Positions 58,529 through 64,000 of a DNA stretch of 64,000 nucleotides are shown here, piece by piece. This DNA is from Przewalskia tangutica (lineage: Eukaryota > Streptophyta > Magnoliopsida > Solanales > Solanaceae): NCBI GenBank assembly GCA_029844215.1, contig CM056728.1:56707789-56771788 (forward strand), read 5' to 3'. A program made the translations under genes and the position numbers. Numbering within the stretch: the first letter of the stretch is position 1; every line of letters starts with the position of its first letter. A model generated the notes under the pieces. The model was not told the origin of the DNA and searched no databases. It saw only the letters and a program-made list of their open reading frames with translations.

Positions 58529-58952
58529 TCCCGTTCGTCGCAATATTTCATTTTCCGACAATTTTATAATTCCGATAATTTTTTACTGTCTCAAATCTTA
58601 ACATTTTTTAGTTCTTACGTACGTTCTTATAAACATGTCCTGGAATTACGGGGTGTAACAAACATGTCATGAAAAATCCGGGAATTTAACTCAAAGTACT
58701 ACGTACTTCTATTCTTTTCAAAAGACTCATTTTTAAATAAAACCCCAAGATACTAATGCCTTTAGTATCAAGGCATGCTTGCTTTCTCAAAACAAGTCAC
58801 TACATCTTTAGAAATTCAAATCAAAGCTTTCCAAAAAAAATCAAACATTTTTACTTTCACAACCTAGGCAACTCATGCCTATAAATCAAGTAGACCACTC
58901 TTTTAACCCTCCATAAAGCCGTCATAACTAACTTCTCATAAAGCCGTAATAA

Positions 58953-59755
58953 TGTCACTACCCGACCCGACGGGCCGCGACTAACGTCCTAATTGGACGT
59001 CATTACTGACCTGTCACTCTTAATCCATCTAATACAGAGATCTATAGAAATTTCGACAGCACAACGCTGCTTTTACAACATTTTCCTAAAATGGGCTAGC
59101 CGACAAGGCTGCCAAAACAACAACAAAACAACAGTCATAATAGGCTAGCCGACTAGGCTGCCACCAACCAACATCACGTGCACAAAGGAATAATCAAAAT
59201 AAGCAAGCCGGCAAGGCTGCCACGAGATAATAACATCAAAACTCAAAACAAAGTACAAACGTCCGACCCACAACTGTCTACAGACCTCTAAGAGTGTAAT
59301 ACTGACATATGACGGGATAGGACCCCGTCGTGCCCAAAATATGCATAAGTCTGAAAGATAAAGGCCTATACCAAAATAGCTGGCTCCGGAACAAAGGAGC
59401 TCTCCAGTGTTGTCTGAAATCCTAGGCGGAGGTCACCTATCTGAACACCTGAACCTGCGGGCATGAAAGCAGCCCCCCGAGGAAAGGGGGGTCAGTACGA
59501 AATAATGTATTAAGTATGTAAAACATAAACTCTTGGCCAGAATAACAATCGTACAGTGAAGCAGAGTCATCAAATTTCATAAAGCGAGAATCTTGTCGAA
59601 AATCATATCATGTATCTTTGAATCATAAATCATCATGCTCGTATGCGTATATAAAATCGTATAACATGTCTCGGCCCTACATGGAGGGACTCGATGGAAT
59701 CTGTATCTGCTTGTGGCGTAACGTGTCTCAGCCTACAAGGATGGACTCGATGTAA

Positions 59756-59824
<69 letters not shown>

Positions 59825-61990
59825 CGTGTCTCGACCTACAGTGAGGACTCGATGAATGATGCATGGCTGCGCACGAACATGACCTGGCCCGGGACTCAGT
59901 GGAGAGAAATAGTAACACTTAGCACGAGTAGATATCATGAGCAACTGTATGTAATTAAAATCATTATGTGACTCTCAATAAAATTATTACCATAAACTCT
60001 GTTACTGAAATCATAATCACTAGTAAATAATCATTTTTAAAACTGAACTGGTAGGAGTTAAGTACGTCTGTCGTACTTTCATAAAAATCATGCCAAAAGA
60101 AAGAAGGAAAGGTCTCACATACCTCTTAGGCGAACTAATCAACTTAATATTAGGGTATGTCTCGTCTAGTACTTCAACCTATAATAATAATAATAAGACA
60201 ATTAATTCTAGAACTCCTAACGTAAGTCATTTGAATAACGGTTTTCTTAATTCTATAAAAATTTGGGCAGCATTTCCTCTATTTATGTGCGTATCCACAA
60301 TTAACCAACAATCCAAATCAACCCGCAATTCAAATCAACCAATAATTTAAATCAACCAACAATCCAACCATTTCAATATGTAATCTAACTAGGCTCCATA
60401 TACCACATATACGCCGTCATATAACCCCTTTCTGGTTACTTATGAAAGACAATAATTTAAATCATCAAGGTGATTATCGTACCTATTTACCATATTCATT
60501 CAATACTTAAAATGTTACGACAATGTCTAAAAAGATTTCATAATTCCTTTCTTGGTTTCTTAAATCCATTTCGTCTCGCGTCACCTTATATAACTAATTA
60601 CATCACCAAGTACCAATGCTTCTTTCAATTCTTAACACACAATTAGTGACGATGTCAATAATAGCAACAACGATTATATGGCACCAAAACAGCCCGTAAA
60701 GGGTCGCACAATGTCCGAAAGTTATTCATGAGTTTTAGGTCATTTAACATGCAACCATTTACTCTTTCCTTAATAAATAATCCAACTTATTTTCCAACAA
60801 ATCCATCTAATGAACACATCTTAAATCTTCACAAGTTATTCCATTTTTAACACGCAATTAGTAATGGAATTTACAACACACATACAAATCCAACGCATGC
60901 CCAAAATAATCCAATTTCGGTTCAACATCCAAATTCCATATGCATTGTCTAAATTCAAGATTTCTTCCTAACACAAGTCCATTACTTCAACTACAACAAT
61001 ATGCAGCTTTGATTATAGCATAGAAAGAAGAATTTTCATACCTTAATTTAATCCCCAAAACAGTCCCGATTTTTAGCCACTGCTTCGCCAGCTGAACTTG
61101 TAACGTCGATAACTATCTACTCCAGTGTCCTATCGACGAGCGGTTTGTTGCGTTGGAAACTAGACTCGACGAACTTAATTTTAGTCTTTTGAAACACCCA
61201 AAAACTCCTAATATTCCAGGAGATATTCCCTTCCAAATTTGACTAAAAATCTGTCCAGCAGTCCCGAAAATCTGCTCACTGTCCCAGCGAAAAATGTCAT
61301 TGTTTTGGTCCTTTTTCTTGCCCAATTCTTCATTTGTTTAACTCCAATTCAACATGCAACCATCTATGGTGTTACTACATCATTCCTACACAATTTTCAT
61401 CCACAAATTTGTCCAAAAATTGGACAAAAACCGAGACCTAGGGGCTGTTGGCAGTGGCCCGATTTGGCCACTGTTTTGGGTCAAAATTTGGCTTCTAATT
61501 GTGATGGATTAATCTAGTAAGAAGATTGCAATGTGACTTAAATTCTTGGCTATGGATAGTGAGATTTTCGGATTGGAATTGAGAGAAAAGATGAAGATTT
61601 GGGTGTTTAAGAATGAAAATAGAATTGAAATGAAAAAGGGTTTGGGTATTAAATCCAAATCTGAAAATAGTTTTTAAAAATTACACTTTGGCCCTTAAAA
61701 GTCTTCTTTAGTCAAGACAATCCCCAAGTAATAAATATTAATCCTACTCCTATTAATCTCAAACACCCGCTGCCTTAAATTCTTATCATCATATCTTCTA
61801 TACGTCACTAATCCATGACGGAATATATATGTATATATAAACCATTATTATTAAAGAAATTTCCGGCGTCGTATTCGCCATTACCAATAATTAATCTGTA
61901 TTAGCACGTAAAATATATTTAAATTCAAAAATTGAATCTTAATCCTTAATGACGTTCTTAATCCTTGTCTTAAACTTACGAGGTGTAACA
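58953..61990 (-). mobile_element. Solo LTR S3 in T2
   Basis: TGTCACTACCCGACCC to TACGAGGTGTAACA, 3.0 kb, flanked by AATAA (58948-58952) and TATAA (61991-61995), a TSD with one change. It is the most divergent LTR type in the window yet keeps the donor-like block (60116-60125) and ends in the family terminus. It holds a TA microsatellite. Confidence 0.88.
59758..59823. repeat. (TA)n microsatellite
   Basis: About 33 uninterrupted TA units. Length is likely to vary and to be uncertain in assembly. Confidence 0.97.
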
Positions 61991-63516
61991 TATAACCCTT
62001 TATGTTTTAGACAAACCAAAACAATTACGTTCCTCTTTGAAACCAAGAGACTTATACTTTTGAAAACCAAGTATCATATACTTTCAAATCAAGTTTCATA
62101 ACTTCCAGAATACTTCAAGTTCCTTGACTTTAGAAATCAAGTCTCTTAACTTTAAAATAGTTCAAGTAACCCATATTTTTCCAAATCAAGTATTCTATTC
62201 TTTTCAAGTCAAGTAATATTTACATGTAACATCAAGTAACATATACTTTTAAAAGCCGAGTTACTTCACTTTTCGAAATCAAGGCAAGGATACCAAACTG
62301 AAACCAAGTTCACTTAAAATACGTACGTCTACCGTACTATACCTTTGTAAATACTCATGCTCAAGAGATAGGGAAGAGTTCACATACCTCTCCGACTTAA
62401 TCCACTTGCCAAGTTGAATATGTCGCACGTAGAATGTCAACATATAATGACCATAATACGTCTATCAACTTCTAGCTTTCCAACGTAGAATATTCTAAGT
62501 GTAAAGCTTCCTATTCTACGAAAAATTGGGCAGCACTTCCTTTGTTTCTACGTACTTTTCCACCTTTTTCAAGACCCGAAATCAATAAACAACATGCCAC
62601 ATTCAAGGCTCAGCAATTCAGCTAACCAAAGGGGATTACACGTCTAACAGGACGTGTAAAATTCTGCCCCACAATTAATATAAAAACTGTCCATTTCCTT
62701 AAGGCAATTTTTGGCTCAAATGTGTAACAACATAAAGTTCATTCCAATTCTTTTTCAATCCAAATTGTTATTCTAACATGTTATATAATCGAAATTGATT
62801 ATAACAACTATAATCCCTTCTTTCTATAACATGCGACGATCGTAACTAACAATTAAATTGAATTACAATCTTAATGGCTAACATGAACTTTTTCGGATTT
62901 TAGGCTTCCAATATTCCATAACACTTATCAATCTTCATAATATATATCTCATGATCATCTATCACTTTCATAACATGGAATCTTCAATTACAATAGTAAG
63001 ACGACGATTATTACCTCAATAAGCCCAAATCTAATCCAAGATTCAAAGTCGATCCTTAGCAACTTTAGATCTTCTTCTTGATGTTCCAATCCACTCCAAG
63101 AAACCCTTGGAAGCTTATGAAGAACTCTTCTTCAAGTTCTAACTCAATCTATGAAAAACCTCTTAGGTTTTCATGTTGCGACTAACGTAAAAACGTAGTT
63201 TTTCCGAGATTTTTGTATTGAGATATCCTTAGAATACCTCTAGGGATCTTAGGTTTGAATATTGGGATTTATGAAGCAAGATTGCAAAATTTCTCTTTTC
63301 TTTTTTTCCTCTTGGCCGAGAGCCTCTCTAAGACACAAGATTGCCCAATTTTTTTCTAAGTGTTGAAATGATCTAGTTTTGCACTAGTAGTAGTAATATA
63401 TAATGAGACCAAGGGCTAGGATTAATCCAAATGGAAGGCTAGGATGTGGTCAATTATCTCAAGCTATCTTGACTATTTGACTTAGTCAATTTTTCTTCAT
63501 CCAACAAGCCCATGTG

Positions 63517-63538
63517 GAGGGTGACACGTGTCGCCCTC
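63517..63538. promoter_or_regulatory. U3 palindrome with G-box core (T2 LTR)
   Basis: GAGGGTGACA arm, CACGTG core, right arm with one change. Confidence 0.5.
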
Positions 63539-63862
63539 CCATTGATCTAAAATATTTCGTTTCCCGAAATTTCCATAATTGGTCAAAATATCGGAAACCT
63601 CGTGGGCCCCACAAAAACGTAAAATTTCTCGGGTGGCCCCCACGTATCCAACTCTGAAAATAAAATTTCATAATTCTGATAAACCCTTAAAAGTCTTAAA
63701 TAACCAATTTGGGAACCCAATTCTCATTAACGAACAATTTTTCTTTTCGAGGTTCGAAAGGTTTTTCCTTCGGAAAACAATTCTTTCTTTCGTTCAAATT
63801 TTTAAGTCATGTGTTCTCCCGTCTATTCTCCTATACATGTCCTGAAATTACGCGGTGTAACA

Positions 63863-64000
63863 ACATAGTTCATTAAGGATTAAAATCCATTACAACAATT
63901 GTACGTTCGCCGTACATTCACTTTATAAACTAAATTTCCATTTTTGAAAAGCCCAAGTACTACATGTATCACTAGGAAGTAGAATCCAAGACATGTATCA
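63863..64000 (-). repeat. LTR T1 fragment, host of T2
   Basis: Matches the T8-type LTR at 47325-47455 (shared ACTTTATAAACTAAATTTCC and AAGTACTACATGTATC). It shows that T2 was itself inserted into another LTR; the rest is outside the window. Confidence 0.8.

Larger units (their letters stand above)
44610..58660 (-). mobile_element. Autonomous-type chromovirus T3 (visible part), interrupted by T8
   Basis: Own segments: IN 44610-45812, pol and gag 52305-55707, 5' LTR 55708-58660. The 3' end (IN tail, polypurine tract, left LTR) is not seen: T4 cuts IN at 44610 and the left side of T4 is rearranged. The right flank AACAT (58661-58665) lies inside LTR T2, so T3 entered T2. It has PR, RT, RNase H and IN in the gypsy order. 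Point changes in catalytic residues show it is old and dead. Confidence 0.9.
55708..58660 (-). repeat. T3 5' LTR (right)
   Basis: TGTCACGACCCGGGC to TTACGGGGTGTAACA, 3.0 kb. Contains short tandem repeats (56529-56620), donor-like sites 57308-57317 and 57938-57944, and a perfect G-box palindrome (58511-58528). Positions 56627-57800 match LTR J at the left margin. Confidence 0.93.
58661..63862 (-). repeat. LTR T2 (right part), interrupted by S3
   Basis: Own sequence is 58661-58952 and 61996-63862; ends TTACGCGGTGTAACA. The left side continues beyond T3, outside the window. Contains donor-like sites 62381-62390 and 63011-63017 and palindrome 63517-63538. No gene. Confidence 0.85.

Noticed and set aside
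59633..59944. Open frames of 61-103 codons with an Ile-Tyr repeat
   Set aside because: They are translations of the TA microsatellite.

Overview
This window is plant nuclear DNA made almost entirely of nested LTR retrotransposons. I find no host gene, tRNA, rRNA or CRISPR array. The elements are Ty3/gypsy chromoviruses: gag with CCHC knuckles, then PR, RT, RNase H and IN, with a chromodomain still readable in one copy. The primer-binding site has the TGGTATCAGAGC form that matches initiator tRNA-Met. This fits the Tekay/Del lineage in a repeat-rich eudicot. An asterid such as a Solanaceae is my guess, but the sequence does not settle the species. Nearly all elements lie on the minus strand, so their 5' LTR is the right-hand one.

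Layers, oldest to youngest, from 5-bp target duplications and reading-frame interruptions. T1 (LTR, 63863-64000 visible) was entered by T2 (an LTR ending at 63862). T2 was entered by T3, an autonomous-type element with gag-pol, visible from 44610 to 58660. T3 was entered by T8 (45818-52299, TSD AGGCT) and by T4 (2488-44609). T4 was entered by T5 (3615-38188, TSD ATCAT). T5's left LTR took in solo LTR S1 (6514-10046, TSD GAAGT) and its right LTR took in T6 (15519-37587, TSD GCTAG). T6 was entered by inverted solo LTR S2 (17886-21001) and by T7 (24726-33972, TSD CCTGA) inside gag. S3 (58953-61990) is a solo LTR in T2. A 5'-truncated LINE sits in the T8 LTR. The left margin (1-2487) is a rearranged pair of LTR ends facing each other.

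There are two kinds of element. T3 and T6 carry the remains of full gag-pol. T4, T5, T7 and T8 have lost PR, RT, RNase H and the first half of IN. In their place they share a roughly 230-bp non-pol module, and all but T8 keep a gag remnant. They look like a non-autonomous family that used T3/T6-type proteins in trans. Their cis signals are well preserved: PBS, polypurine tract, a TATA box near the LTR start, a palindrome upstream of it, two splice-donor-like sites in the LTR, and a stem-loop with a GTGCAC loop just inside the PBS.

Most reading frames are broken. Some damage looks technical rather than biological. In patches, CAG reads as CGA or CG and CTG as TCG or CG relative to the sister copy. 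This is strand-symmetric and also affects the PBS. It resembles base-calling error at CHG-methylated sites, so frameshifts in those patches should not be taken at face value.
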